The notes: generated from the sequence alone by a model not told the origin. A stretch of DNA of 64,000 nt from Bimuria novae-zelandiae CBS 107.79 (GCA_010015655.1 ML976706.1:473541-537540), one strand, 5' to 3'. Positions 47,071-59,295 are shown, counted from the stretch's first letter. Program-made: numbers and translations.

Positions 47071-48262
47071 ATGGACGCTATCACCAAAGTCCGAGGTGGG
47101 AAAGAGTCAATCTAGTGCGTGGACATACATACCACCGGCGAGCCTACTCGAATAGTTATATCCGGTTACCCTGTCTTGCACGGCACTCTTCTGGAGCAAC
47201 GAGCTGAAGCCAGGGCAAAACATGACCACATACGGAGACGGCTGATGTTGGAACCGGCGGGGCCATTCAGACATGTACGGAGCATTGCTGAGAAGGGAGA
47301 CCGAACTCACTAAGTCTGGGGAAGCCCATATTGGGGTGTTGTTTATGACCAACGACGACTACAGCACGATGTGTGGGCATGCAACAATCGCTCTGGGTCG
47401 ATTCTTAGTCGACACGCAGGATCTGGTTGTCTTCCCACGGAGAGCCGAATTACCGTACGACTCGGAATCCATGATCTTCACTGTTAACCTTCACGTCCCG
47501 TGTGGACTTGTGCAGATATCAGTTCCGGTAACTGATGGCGGAGCTAGATCGGACCCATCACGTCCCGTAACATTCGTCAATGTCCCGTCTTTCGCTACAG
47601 GAAGAGATATCATGGTTTCAATACCTGAAGCAGATATCTGGCCGGAGTTGGGTGGGCGAGAACATGAGCTGGTCTCCTTCTGCTATGGTGAAGCATTTAC
47701 CTGTCTTGTCTCTGTGAACGAGTTGGGCTTCAAGACTCTGGAGAAGCCTTGTAATCATGAGGCTTTAAATTACGCCACCCGTAACCTGAAAAGGCTTGTC
47801 AATGGCGGGTCGCAGTACCAGAAGTATATGACCCACCCTGAGTACAGCGATCTCAGTTCACTTTACACTGTCATTGTAGTCGACAAGAACCTTGGAGAGC
47901 CGATTGGGGATTCCCAAGGGGCTGAGACAGGGCTCTGTTATTTTGGAGACCAGCAAATTGATCGTTCACCTACGGGTAGTGCCGTCGCCGCAAGGGTCGC
48001 TTATCAATTCGCTATCGGAGAGCTGGAGCTTGGAACCTCATGGATCTATCACTCGTTGGTGTCGAATGCATCGGGTGGACAAGGCGGCTTCGTGGGAACA
48101 GCTTTGCACACAATTCCCAAGCTGTACAATGAGAAGACAATGCTCGCGGAACCAGTACGGGTTCGGGTGGGGGGTTACACTTTCTACGTCGGGTCGAGCA
48201 CTTACGTCTCAGAAGACAAAGATCCATTCGGCAGCGACGGCTTTTTGTTCAATCGCCTATAG
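47071..48262 (+). pseudogene. trans-3-hydroxy-L-proline dehydratase (proline racemase family), broken
   Basis: The start MDAITKVRGGKESI at 47,071 is followed by an in-frame TAG (47,113). The same frame continues CVDIHTTGEPTRIVISGYP, which is the family N-terminus. A one-base frame change falls in a run of four G (47,259-47,262). The rest reads in the next frame: MYGALLRRE, DYSTMCGHATIALGRF with the first catalytic Cys, and DRSPTGSAVAARVAY, where Thr replaces the second Cys. The Cys/Thr pair is the known mark of trans-3-hydroxy-L-proline dehydratases, as opposed to Cys/Cys racemases and epimerases. The C-terminus FLFNRL is intact. It would convert hydroxyproline to pyrroline-2-carboxylate. Confidence 0.87.
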
Positions 48263-49048
48263 AGCATATCTGCATGGAAACCTTCGATACAGAATCAGGC
48301 AATACTGTCTGTCACATTAGCGTCGATTGCCAGGATATCGGTTCACTTGCTCCAGACGATGCCTCCATAGAGGGTTTGGTAGGTCAGGCTGCTAGACATC
48401 ATCTGTGCGCGACGCATGCTTACCGCGCAAAATCTAGCCGCTTTAAGGAATTCTTTTGCGACGCTGGATCCTTTCCACTATCACAACATTGTCCCTGAGA
48501 AGTTTTCGGCTGCCTACCAGCTTTTTCATTCAACATATTTTAGCAGGTCGAGTCCCGGGTGTTTTTTTTTTGATCTGCTTGCCATAGGGACTCAGTCCGA
48601 TCTGACAGCGTAAGTTTTTTGCTTGTCAAGTCCGTGATAACTGTCTTTGATGCTACCCCAGACTGTAATCATTCTAGGTTTTGAGGAGTAAAAAGATGAG
48701 TGCGTTACCTTTTCCATTACTCGAGCACCGGGGCGTTACGGAGCGCCCTTGGCAGATCTATAGCGCGATTAGCACACGAATACTTACCCGTCCACAAGAA
48801 GATCTTACCAAACAAGCTCTCTTGGCAAGTAGAACGTTCCAACTATGCGCTCGATACCGTTGATGAGGCAGACACTGCGCCCCCAACGCCAATGTTTGAA
48901 TGAAACCGTGATATGCACCTCCTCCTGGGCAGCTTCACTTGGATATGGTTGCGAGAAAGAATTCCGCCAAAAATTGTGCAGTCAGACGCTTGGCTTCGTA
49001 AAGAAGATATAAGGTGGCTTTAGATACTCCCTTATTCCGTCGCAACAG
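48263..49048. other. Intergenic region upstream of the carotenoid oxygenase relic
   Basis: Balanced composition. Open frames at 48,274-48,613 and 48,681-48,903 are short, overlapping and without domains. Confidence 0.4.
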
Positions 49049-50777
49049 GTGATAGTCTTTTCTCTCAAGATACACCACGCTTCAATCCCACTCGCTTTAG
49101 CGTTCATTTTCACTACTCCTATCTTTGCTTTCCACAACTATAATCCCGGTTACTCCTCCGTATCGACCGATCACGGCGTTACCCCGTTGTACAATGGCTT
49201 CCTACCTGAGGGCGCTGACCCCTTGGCGCTAGGCTTCTACTCTACTACCGAAGTCATCGACCCTATTCCATTGGAGATCGAAGGTGGGATACCGTCGTGG
49301 ATCACCGGGGCTTTGTATCGGGGTGCACAGGCTACCTGGGACGTCAACAACTTCACCTCTGAACACTGGTTCGATGGCTTCTCGCGCCAATATCGGTTCG
49401 AGATCGAGAACGGGAAAGTATCGTACCGTAGCCGAAATGAGAGCGATGAGGTTCAGGATTGTAAGTTGACCCTCACACACAAATTGTAAATCAAAACTAC
49501 CATAGGTAGAATGAACAAGTTGTTCGCGAAACAGGATTTTGGCCGGGTGGAAGCTTCGGGAACGACCTATGCAAGGCCATTTTCGGCGCTTTCGAAGCAA
49601 ACTTTCGGGATGCCAGCGGGAACAAAGGCGACAATAACACGAACAGCGTGTCAGTGGGATACGTAAAGAATTTCCCTGGTCTGGCTCGTAATACAACAAA
49701 CTTTGGCCCACTTGTTTCCCTGGTAGTCACCATCGACGGAGGAAACGCATTACAACAGATCGACCCGGTGACCCTAGAGCCCATCGAGTTGTTCATTTAC
49801 GATGGACCAGGTTTCTCCAATCCAGGTTCGGCGTTCACATCTGCGCATCCGGGTATCGGTGCTAACGATGAGGTCTACAATTACATTCTAGACCTCGAAT
49901 CAAAGCCTCCCATTTACCAGATCTTTGCAATCGAAGCCAACGGCCAAGGTCGTATTCTTGCCAACATCACCGATGCTCCACCAGCATACATCCACTCTAT
50001 ATCCAGTACAGAGAACTATGTAGTCCAGATCATCTAGCAGTCTAACTTTGAGCCTCCTCCGGAGATAGGCTCGCCAATCCTTGACTTCATCCAACCGTGG
50101 GACCCCCGATCGCCCTACATTCTTCTACGTGATCGACAAGAAGAAGGGTGGTATCTTCGCGAAGTATACTGCACCAGCCTTCTTTGCTTTCCACGAGATC
50201 AACTCGTTTGAGGATTGCGATGATCTCGTGGTGGATCTCGCGGTCTTCCCGGATAACTCATGGCTTAAGAATCCGCAAAGTTGGGCCTGAAAATCCAAAC
50301 ATTGGTATCGACTTGCCGGCCAGATTCCGCCGCTTCCGACTACAAAACTTCCTCAATGCGCATGAGGGCGATGACCTCGTGGCAAAGATTGAACTGGAGA
50401 TCCCATACGATATTGGAAACATCGAGCTTCCGCGCATCAACGATAACTACCACCACAAGCCCTACCGCTACACATACGGAGTGCATGTTGTCAAGCGAGG
50501 TTTCTTCGTCGACTCGATCATCAAGATCGATATTGAGACGCAGACTACGAAGCTGTGGGTTCCGGAGACGAATCATCTTCCATCAGAGCCAGTATTTGTC
50601 CCACGTCCAGGTTGCGACGATGAGGACGATGGTGTCTTGTTGACTCTGGCGATGGATTCCGCCACCAGTCGGAGTAACCTCGTGGTCATCGATGCGAAGA
50701 CCATGACGGAGCTTGGAAGGGCGAAGATGCCTATCGCCATGGGCTACGGGTTCCATGGTGTGTGGGGCAGGGTCTAA
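49049..50777 (+). pseudogene. Carotenoid oxygenase family protein, broken
   Basis: The N-terminus is hydrophobic (SIPLALAFIFTTPIFAF), suggesting a signal peptide or anchor, but the reading frame opens with GTG and has no in-frame ATG there. Family motifs: GALYRGAQATWDV, HWFDGFSRQYRFEI with its first metal-ligand region, WPGGSFGNDLCKAIFGAFE, PAYIHSISSTENYVV, APAFFAFHEINSFED, YRYTYGVHVVKRGFF, and near the end MPIAMGYGFHGVW. One intron near 49,448-49,507 is likely. Lesions: an in-frame TAG at 50,035 (where Trp is usual), a frame change in a C run at 50,103-50,107 and another near 50,270-50,285. Such enzymes cleave carotenoid or stilbene double bonds with Fe(II). The substrate is unknown. Confidence 0.83.
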
Positions 50778-51296
50778 AGGGCCTGACCACTCCGTTTCAT
50801 TGGGAGTCGAGTCATAGCTGGCAAGCCCAAAAGCTGATCAGACAATGATTATAGTTAGTATTTTGATATGCGATCAATCTATATATTGCGAATCTTCTCC
50901 GGAACAAATTCAAGGTGAAAATCGGGCTTTTCGCGCTCCTCAACCGTTGAATCATGACCTATTCAGCCCTGGCGTTGTGGTGACATCTTCGGACAAAGTA
51001 AACACAAGGAAGGCTCTGTGTCTTAAAGAATGGGCCTGTTGCGTTCCCTGAGTCCTGGCAATGGAGAAGGCCCATGCTCTAATTCACTGACTTCTTAGGA
51101 GCAATCTTCCTCGCAAACAAGGCTTACGGCAGCAAACATACGCGGTGACTCCGGGCGTCGGTCTATGGACCACGTACGCTCTAACGGATGCAAGCACACG
51201 TGCTTCTAGAATATCAATGCGACGAGCTGAGGATCCGCTTTCGGGCGGATAAGCCGCCATCATTTCCTCTCGCTTCGCAATCCATCCCCAAAGCAG
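50778..51296. other. Spacer between the gene block and the nested transposon block
   Basis: About 520 bp of balanced composition without a supported gene. It ends at the TA target site of the pogo element. Confidence 0.5.
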
Positions 51297-51602
51297 TAAC
51301 GTGCCCGTGCGCAGTGTGCCCGGATTCACAGTGTGCCCCGCAGAACACCACATGCCCAATCTCAAAATGAGGCTGTACAGCGCCACACAATAGCTCAATA
51401 TTAATAGAAATATAGTGTTGTAGTAATTAGATGCTTGCGATCAACTTGTACTATCTATATTTTTGTGGGAGGTTGACGTTGCGGCCACGTGATGTAACTT
51501 TGGCTGGAGTAGCAGATAGCTTATCTCTAGCTTGAACACTAGCGTGAGCAGCGCTAGCGCGTTTTTAACGCTTGTTACTTAGTAAGACTACTCGTCACCA
51601 GG

Positions 51603-53763
51603 GGGAATTGATGCGGGCACCACCACTTTTACTAGCGGCACCACCTGACTAAGCACAATCATGACTAAGCCACTAACACCGCTTTGGCTCCCTAGCAATA
51701 GATATTAATTATGTCACTATAGCTTCCCTCTACTAAAAACTACTATAGAACCTCCTTCTAAGTTAACTTATCCTAACTAAGAAGACTTTCTTTCTTTAGT
51801 GCGATAATTTACTCTTAAATATAGCTATATTATTACGATTTAGCGCTTGACCGTAAACAAGAATATGCTATTAGGATGCGACCTTAGTAGGAAATACTAA
51901 AATTAAATTAACGCACCTAATAGATCTAAGCGCCGAAAGACATCTATATAATAAATTAGCTACCCTTTTTAGCTTTATAGGGCGTGTCGTAGTAATAGAA
52001 CCTGGGAGCTTAAGGTGAGGAACCCGTAGCATACACACGAGGCTAATAATCTAATAGTATATTCGCAAGCCCGCAAGTTCCTGCCTAAGTAAAAAGTAGA
52101 GATTGCTCAATTGTCTAGCCTTAATATTAAACCGTAGACGATTGAAGCTATTCTACAAGATAAGCACCTTATAGCACTTTTTACTCGCCGCGATATATAT
52201 AATATGCGTATAGCTACGCGCATTAAATAACTAGAAGGAAGGATACTAGTAGAACGCCTTATAGAATAACTCTAGGCAAAAGGGAACTAGGAATATAGAC
52301 TATAATATAATAGTAATAGATATATAACATTTCTTATGTTCGCGCATAAGAGGTCGATTAAATATGCTAATAAATATAATAGGGTTTTCCTTCTTAACTA
52401 TACCTATAAGACCAACCGATACCGAATGCCTTTGCTCTACATTGTTGGTGTAGCTCCTATAAATAGCAGTTTTTCGATTGCATTTTGCTTTATGCAGAAT
52501 AAAGAGGTAGAAACCTATTAGTAGGCTCTACGCTCTTTCCTTTCGTTTCTTAGGTTGCTAATCGAGCCTCCTATACTATGTACCGACTAAGATCTCGCAC
52601 TTCTTTCTGCTATGCAAGATAAAGTCCCTTACTTCCTACATCTCCTTTATATATGGCACATTCATAAAAATGTGCAAGCGAATTGTAAAAAGGAATTTGC
52701 TATAAATAAGGAGTATAAAGACTTCTTTAGCCACTAGATTAAGATTACTTCTGCGCATACAGAAGAGCTCTATAAGTAAGCGAAAAATTAAATAGCAATA
52801 TTCCTTACGACTAAGCCGCATGTGTTCCGCTACTTAGATAAGATATAGCTTATCTATCGGGAGAAATTTATAGTGGCATGGTCTAGATAATGGTTGCATC
52901 TAGGGAATGCTGCTACCTTACGAGTGGAGGGAGCGCATGCTGCTATTAAGCACTAGGTTACTAATTTTATAGCTAATATATTATTAGTATTTAAGCTTGT
53001 AGAGAAGAGCATTAAATCGTAGCTTAACGCTCTTAATGTGGCACTTGCTAAAGACCGCGTTTTTATTCCTGTATTCCCTAGCAAGGCGCTTTTTGCTAAC
53101 ATTATTCGTAGGGTCTTAAGACACGCTATTGTTCTGCTAGTTAAGCAGCATAATAAGGTCAAGCGGGCTACTAAAAAGGCTCTATTAAAACCGTGTATAA
53201 ATATTTTTAGTATAATAATGGGACTACCATGCTCACATCGAATATCCAATATACTAGAGTTAAAGTTAGCTATAGGAATTGAGGAGATACATTCTTTCTA
53301 GCGAATTAATAAGTCTCCTACCCTATACAGGTACTAAGGCGCTCTAAATATCCTATTATAACTATCCTAATATTCTTTGTTTCTTAGATTAATACTAGAA
53401 CCTCGCCTACTAACGCTATAGAAGCAGCGCTGTTCGCCTTTCCTAGCCTCTAAAGATAAAGCTAAGAAGAGGGCACCGTCGCTATTTAAGATTAAGGAAG
53501 CTAAAGTATTAAATAGGCTGTAATAGGGGAGCAAGAAGCCGCGAGGACATAAGAAGCCTCTAACCTGTTCTAGTTACTATATAGAAGGCCACACAAGAAC
53601 TTAATGTTAGAAGAGAGGTCTATAGGCGTTACGCGATTATTGTCTTTTAAATACTATATTTATTTATATTATAATGTGCTAAAGCGGCGTTGGTGGCTTA
53701 GTTATGATTGTGCTTAGTTAGGTGGTGCCGCTAGTAAAAGCGGTAGTGCCCGCATTAATTCCC
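51603..53763 (+). mobile_element. MULE (Mutator-like) transposon, copy 1
   Basis: 2,161 bp. Ends start GGGAATTGATGCGGGCACCA and are inverted over about 90 bp. Plus-strand reading at 52,336-52,521 gives the MULE transposase motif NYTYKTNRYRMPLLYIVGV and FSIAFCFM. Reading at 53,038-53,301 gives the C-terminal part, ending MGLPCSHRISN, the family's zinc-binding-like GxxCxH region. The elements Hop and FAR1-like MULEs of fungi have this order. Stops show RIP. The 9-bp target copies at its two ends do not match each other; see the spacer entry. Confidence 0.9.
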
Positions 53764-53787
53764 CGAATTAGCTCGCTACCTGGTGAC
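53764..53787. repeat. 24-bp spacer made of two target-site duplications in flipped orientation
   Basis: Reads, as reverse complement, GTCACCAGG + TAGCGA + GCTAATTCG. The first 9 bp duplicate the left flank of MULE copy 1 (51,594-51,602). The last 9 bp duplicate the right flank of MULE copy 2 (55,949-55,957). The six bases between are the Tc1 inverted-repeat sequence separating both insertion sites. Confidence 0.93.
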
Positions 53788-55948
53788 GGGAATTGATGCG
53801 GGCACCACCGCTTTTACTAGCGGCACTACCTGACTAAGTATAATTATAACTAAGCCACTAACGCCGCTTTAGCACATTACAATGCGAATAAATATAGTAT
53901 TCGAAAGATAATAATCGCGTAACGCCTATAGACCTCTCTTCTAACATTAAGTTCTTATGTGGCCTTCTATATAATAACTAAAATAGGCTAGAGGCTTCTT
54001 ATGTCCTCGTGGCTTCTCGCTCCCCTGTTGCAGCTTATTTAATACCTTAGCTTCCTTAATCTTAAATAGCAACGGTGCCCTCTTCTTAGCTTTATCTTTA
54101 GAGGCTAGGAAAGGCGAACAGCGCTGCTTTTGTAGCGTTAGCAGGCGAGGTTCCAGTATTAATCTAAGAAACAGAGAATGTTAGGACAGTTATAATAGGA
54201 TATTTAGAGCGCCTTAGTACCTGTATAGGGTGGGAGACTTATTAATTCGCTAGAAAGGATGTATCTCCTTAATTCCTATAGCTAACTTTAACTCTAGTAT
54301 ATCGGATATTCGATGTGAGCATGGTAGTCCTATTGTTGTACTAAAAACATTCGTACATAGTTTTAATAGAGCCTTTTTAGTAGCCCGCTTGACCTTATTA
54401 TGCTGCTTAACTAGCAGAACAATAGCGTGTCTTAAGACCCTACGAATAATATTAGCAAAAAGCGCCTTGCTAGGGAATACAGGAATAAAAACGCGGTCTT
54501 TAGTAAGTGCCGCATTAAGAGCGTTAAGCTGCGATTTAATGCTCTTCTCCACAAGCTTAAATACTAATAATATATTAGCTATAGAATTAGTAACCTAGTG
54601 TTTAATAGCAGCATGCGCTCCCTCCACTCGTGAGGTGGCAGCATTCCCTAGATGTAACTATTATCTGGACTATGCTACTATAAATTTCTCCTAATAGATA
54701 AGCTATGTCTTATCTAAGTAGTGGAACACATGTAGCTTAGTCGTAAGGAATGTTGCTATTTAATTTTTCGCTTGCTTATAGAGCTCTTCTGTATACGCAA
54801 AAGTAATCTTAATCTAGTGACTAAAGAAGTCTTTATACTCCTTATTTATAGCAAATTCCTTTTTACAATTCGCTTGCACATTTTTATAAATATGCTATAT
54901 ATAAAGGAGATATAGGAAGTAAGGGACTTTATCTTGCATGGCGGAAAGAAGTGCGAGATCTCGATTGGTATATAGTATAGGAGGCTCGATTGGCAACTTA
55001 AGAAACGAAAGGAAAGAGCATAGAGCCTACTAATAGGTTTCTGCCTCTTTATTCTGCATAAAGCAAAATGCAATCGAAAAACTGCTATTTATAGGAGCTA
55101 CACTGATAATGTGGAGCAAAGGCATTTGGTATTAGTTAGTCTTATAGGTGTAGTTAAAAAGGAAAACCCTATTATATTTATTAGCATATTTAATCGACCT
55201 CTTGTGCGCGAATATAAGAAATGTTATATATTTACTACTATTATATTATAGTCTGTGTTCCTAGTTCCTTTCTGCCTAAAGTTGTTTTATAAGGCGTTCC
55301 GCTAGTATCCTTCCTTCTAGTTATTTAATGCGCGCAGCTATACGCATATTATATATATCGCGGTAAGTAAAGAGTGCTATAGGGTGCTTATCTCGTAGAA
55401 TAGCTTTAATCGTCTGCGGTTTAACATTAAGGCTAGATAATTAAGCAATCTCTGCCTTTTACTTAGGCAGGAACTTATGGGCTTGCGAATATGCTATTAG
55501 ATCGTTAGTCTTATGTGTATGCTGCGGGTTCCTCACCTTAAGCTCCCAGGTTCTATTACTACGACATGCCTTATAAAGCTAAAAAGGGTAGCTAATTTAT
55601 CGTGTAGATGTCTTTCGGCGCTTAGATCTATTAGGTGCGTTAATTTAATTTTAGTATTTTCTACTAAGGTCGCATCTTAATAGCATATTCTTGTTTACGG
55701 TCAAGCGCTAAATTATAATAACATAGCTATGTTTAAGAGTAAATTATCGCACTAAAGAAAGAAGGTCCTCTTAGTTAGGATAAGTTAACTTAGGAGGAGG
55801 TTCTATAGTAGTTTTTAGCAGAGGGAAGCTATAGTAACACAATTAATATCTATTACTAGGGAGCCAAAGCGGTGTTGGTGGCTTAGTCATGATTGTGCTT
55901 AGTCAGGTGGTGCCGCTAGTAAAAGTGGTGGTGCCCGCATCAATTCCC
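53788..55948 (-). mobile_element. MULE (Mutator-like) transposon, copy 2, inverted
   Basis: Also exactly 2,161 bp, on the opposite strand and tail to tail with copy 1. The minus strand at 54,250-54,552 reads KDRVFIPVFPSKALFANIIR and ends IGLPCSHRISD, matching copy 1 with scattered substitutions. The N-terminal motif near 55,100-55,200 has more stops than in copy 1. Differences between copies appear mainly as C/T and G/A. Confidence 0.9.
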
Positions 55949-57948
55949 GCTAATTCGTGATCGGTTTATATAAGCACAACCGCCAAATTTTGTTCTCCTA
56001 TAGTAATTACTATACAAAGTTGAAATTCTGAGGTTCTTAACGCATATTGACTTAATTTTGAGGCTAAACTTAATTTTAAAGCTTAAATCTGACGCGTAGA
56101 GCTTAGATTTGGTGTTAAGATCTCAGGATCTCTACAGTATATAGGATATGTATAGTATATTTACCAGTGTTGTGAGCGTATCTTCTCGCCGCCAGTTTCT
56201 ATAAGCCTTTGGCAGCGATCTGGCATCTCCTTAATAAGCTCCCTAATCTTATTAATAGAGATCTCATCCTATATTTGCTGTAGTATATCCTTAAGGTGTT
56301 TTGTAGTCTTATCCTAAGGCGTCTCACCTGCACATGGCTTGTGGAGACGCCTTTTGGCCTTTTCTTTAAGAATGAGCCAGCATCCTTCTATAGGATTAAG
56401 ATCTGGTGACCTCCCTAGGTGTATAAGGAGCCGCACTCCTTAAGATATCTTAAATATACACGTAATATTATGTTTTAATCTTGTACTATGCAATAGGTTA
56501 TTATCTTCTTGTAGAATAGGATATTTATAAGGATTACGAGTGCGCGCGTTGTTGAGGATCTTAATATACATAGGCAGTACATACTCTGTATAGTAGGCTT
56601 ATGTTATATAGTTCCCTTAAGAATCTACGTTAACTTTGGGAGGCTTATAAGCCTCCTATTCTTACACGCGCTTTTCGTACTGCTAAGAGGACTTATATAT
56701 TCTTTTGCGAGGTTTTGGCGGAGGCTTAATAACTATAGGCATTTCTTTGTTGTTGTTATAAAAGTAGAGCTCTGATTTGAAGTCCTAGTTGACGCAGGTG
56801 TATATGTGTAAAACCTGACCCCTAGGAGCGCTCCGAGGCTACATATTAGTGACTTTTCTGTATTGTTTTTGCTGCCCGCGTCGACGCAGCTGACGAGGCT
56901 TTTAGAGGCGCTTATGTAGGTTAAAATAAGCCTTATTAGTGAAGAAAACTTAATCCTAGTAACCTGTAATAGGCAGATCCTTATTCTGCTAGCCATACTG
57001 TACGCGCGCAGCTTTGTTGGCGTCTATTAAAGGATTACTATAGGGCGCTATATATATGTAAGCGTTAAGTTGTTAACTAAAGTTATATTATAACTAACAC
57101 TTAGAGAGCTTAACACTATACTTTTTAGCTTAATAGGTAAGCGGGCGTTAACTGTAGGGATTCTCCTTAGGCTCTGCTATGTGTTTAAGAACTTATATAG
57201 GCGTTTAAAAAGCTCTCCTGAGCTTATTACTATTAAGCTTAGCTAAAGGCTTATGTGTACGCCTTTACGCGATCTCTATACCTAGCTTGTATTATTAACG
57301 CCTCTAATATCTGCCTGTAGCCTTAGAGATTTAAAATAGCTTATTAACATTATTAATAGTCTCGCCATTTACCTAGTAGCTATAATAGTGTAGGTAGGCT
57401 AATTTCGTAGGCGTAGTATATTAGATATTAGGTTTAGAGCGTTTAGGCGTTCGCGGCGCGTCGATTGAGCTGCTTATTGTAGGAATCGGACGAGATTTGG
57501 GTGATTGGTGTAAGGGTGAAGTTTTGTTGTAGATGGAGGGGCTGTTGTTGATGGCTAGTGCTGCTTACGTACACCGATCACGAATTAGCTCGCCACCTGG
57601 TGTCGTAAGGCTTTACGCTTACGTTATTAAGCTTGTTAGATAGATTTTTTTTAGTATTAAGCTTTAACTTTGCGCGCGTGTTTAGCTACTTTCTTAGCTT
57701 TCTCTTACTCTCTAACGTCCTTAAGCCTCTGCCTTTCTACACGCTTCTCCTTAAGCTTATAATGCTATGCAAAATACCGTCCCGACCCACTTGGGGCAAG
57801 CTTCTGAGTGGCTGCACGCTTATTAGGTAATCGCTTCCCCGCCTTTATCACCTCACATACAAAATTTGTATAAGAGACAATGCAATAGAGGAAAATTAAC
57901 TTACTAGGAGGTATAAATAGGCGGTAAGTCGCCTATAGCGAATGTATC

Positions 57949-59295
57949 ATGCCGAGTACTCGAAAAAGGAAGGTTTCAAAGGTGTTTAACGCTGGCCGCA
58001 ACCCTCCAAGGAAGGCCAAGGCACAAAAAAAGACCCCACCGACGAGGGCGCCCCTGCGCGTTATACAATTTGCAGGCATAGAAAAGAAAGGACCTATAGA
58101 GGAGGAAGGACCTCTGCCAGAGGACAACAGCGTTAACGACGACGTCAATATATACGTTAACAATTACCCTAAGAATAAAGAACCTTAGTTAGCTTAGAGG
58201 CCTGCGTTGCTAGAAAACTCCGCGCGCGAGCAATCGCCCAATAAAGAGGTATTTAATAACGTTAGCAGTAATAAGGGCAACGACAAGCGTAAGCAATCGC
58301 ATAATAGGGGGGTATTTAACAACAATAAGAATTTATTAATTTTTTCTAAAGTTAACGCGCTAACGCCGCTAGAAGTTATACTAAAAATTAATAATAATAG
58401 CTAAAATCGTAATAATAGGGTACTTAATAAATTATTAAAATTATATAAAGTTAAGCTATACGTTACCTGCCGCTGGCGTGCGTTCCTATAAAAGGAGGAA
58501 GTTAGAACTAAATTTAACACTAAAATAATAATACGTACGTACTTCTACGCAGAGCTCTGGCACTAGGTAGACAAAGTTATACAAGACCTAGCATAGTTAA
58601 TTCCGCCTATTAAAACAGTAGTAAAAAATTTAACTATAGTTATATATACACCGCGGGTACCTGAGCGATAAAGACTTACGCAGTTTCTTAAGCGTGGTAA
58701 TAGTGTTGCGTTTATATAGGTTGTTAAGCGCGCGTACAAGTTAAAGGAAGAGTCTATTACTAAGGTAACTTACGTTAACTTTAATTTAACGCTAGCGGAG
58801 CTAGAAACTGGCCAAAATAGTGGGACGCGTAATGGGGGGGTATTTGGCTTATAGAGTATTTAGAGCTCTCAGAGCTCTCCGCCGCGACTTACCGTAACTT
58901 ATTGTTAGTTACATGACCTGCCAGACGTCCTTGCGTATACTGCCGTCGGCGAGGGCCCTATAGTCGCGATACGCGATAAATGGCGATGCCAGGATACCCA
59001 CTGTGGCAACTATCCATACGTGTGCTGGGTCAAACGTACGCCTGGGTAACCTGATTGGTTTGAGGATCACTACCTAGCGAGCAGCACTATAGTGGCGGCA
59101 TGGGCGCGAGATATAACAAAGGGCAGGTGTACAGTCAAGGAGCCGTATAATAATATACGACTAAGCCTAACGCTGGCTAGGGAGAAAGTTGCGAGGGAAA
59201 AGTTGGCGCAGAGGGCTAAAAAAGGTGCCAGATCTGACCTTAATATAAATAACTTTATAAAGGTAATTGCTGCCAACTCGCTCTATATAAGTTAA
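57949..59295 (+). pseudogene. Passenger gene of the IS630-like element, unknown family
   Basis: A single frame of 448 codons, with no indel needed, interrupted by 12 in-frame stops (58,186 to 59,047), all TAG/TAA as expected from RIP of CAG, CAA or TGG. The N-terminus is basic (MPSTRKRKVSK; RKAKAQKK), resembling a nuclear-localisation signal. The middle holds YVTCRWRAFL and TYVNFNLTLAELE. The best-preserved part is DLPDVLAYTAVGEGPIVAIR followed by RCQDTHCGNYPYVCW, a spaced Cys set that could bind zinc, then a basic helix (LAREKVAREKLAQRAKKGAR). I do not recognise the family. A relative lies at 63,190-64,000 in the second element copy. Confidence 0.75.

Larger units (their letters stand above)
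51591..57605 (-). mobile_element. Tc1/mariner element whose left inverted repeat is split by two MULEs
   Basis: The right inverted repeat (57,565-57,605, reverse complement starting CGACACCAGGTGGCGAGC) matches the left one, which is scattered: GTCACCAGG at 51,594-51,602, six bases kept in the spacer at 53,773-53,778, and GCTAATTCGTGATCGG from 55,949. TA flanks at 51,589 and 57,606. The own sequence is about 1.67 kb. The minus strand near 56,340-56,440 reads SPDLNPIEGCWLILKEKAKRRL, the third-acid region of a Tc1-type DDE transposase, and further N-terminal parts are readable to 57,000 with stops. Two bases differ at the extreme left end, so that border is approximate. Confidence 0.85.

Noticed and set aside
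34164..50777. Secondary-metabolite gene cluster
   Set aside because: No polyketide synthase, NRPS, terpene cyclase or DMATS is readable in the window. FPP synthase at 17.9-19.0 kb is the core mevalonate enzyme, separated from this block by an AT-rich transposon stretch.
51299..51400. Isolated pogo end fragment or separate MITE
   Set aside because: Its partner end is found at 62,870-62,923 and the host pieces add up to the size of the related intact element.
51603..55948. One very large MULE with long inverted arms
   Set aside because: Each half has its own pair of about 90-bp inverted ends and its own full transposase reading, so these are two elements.
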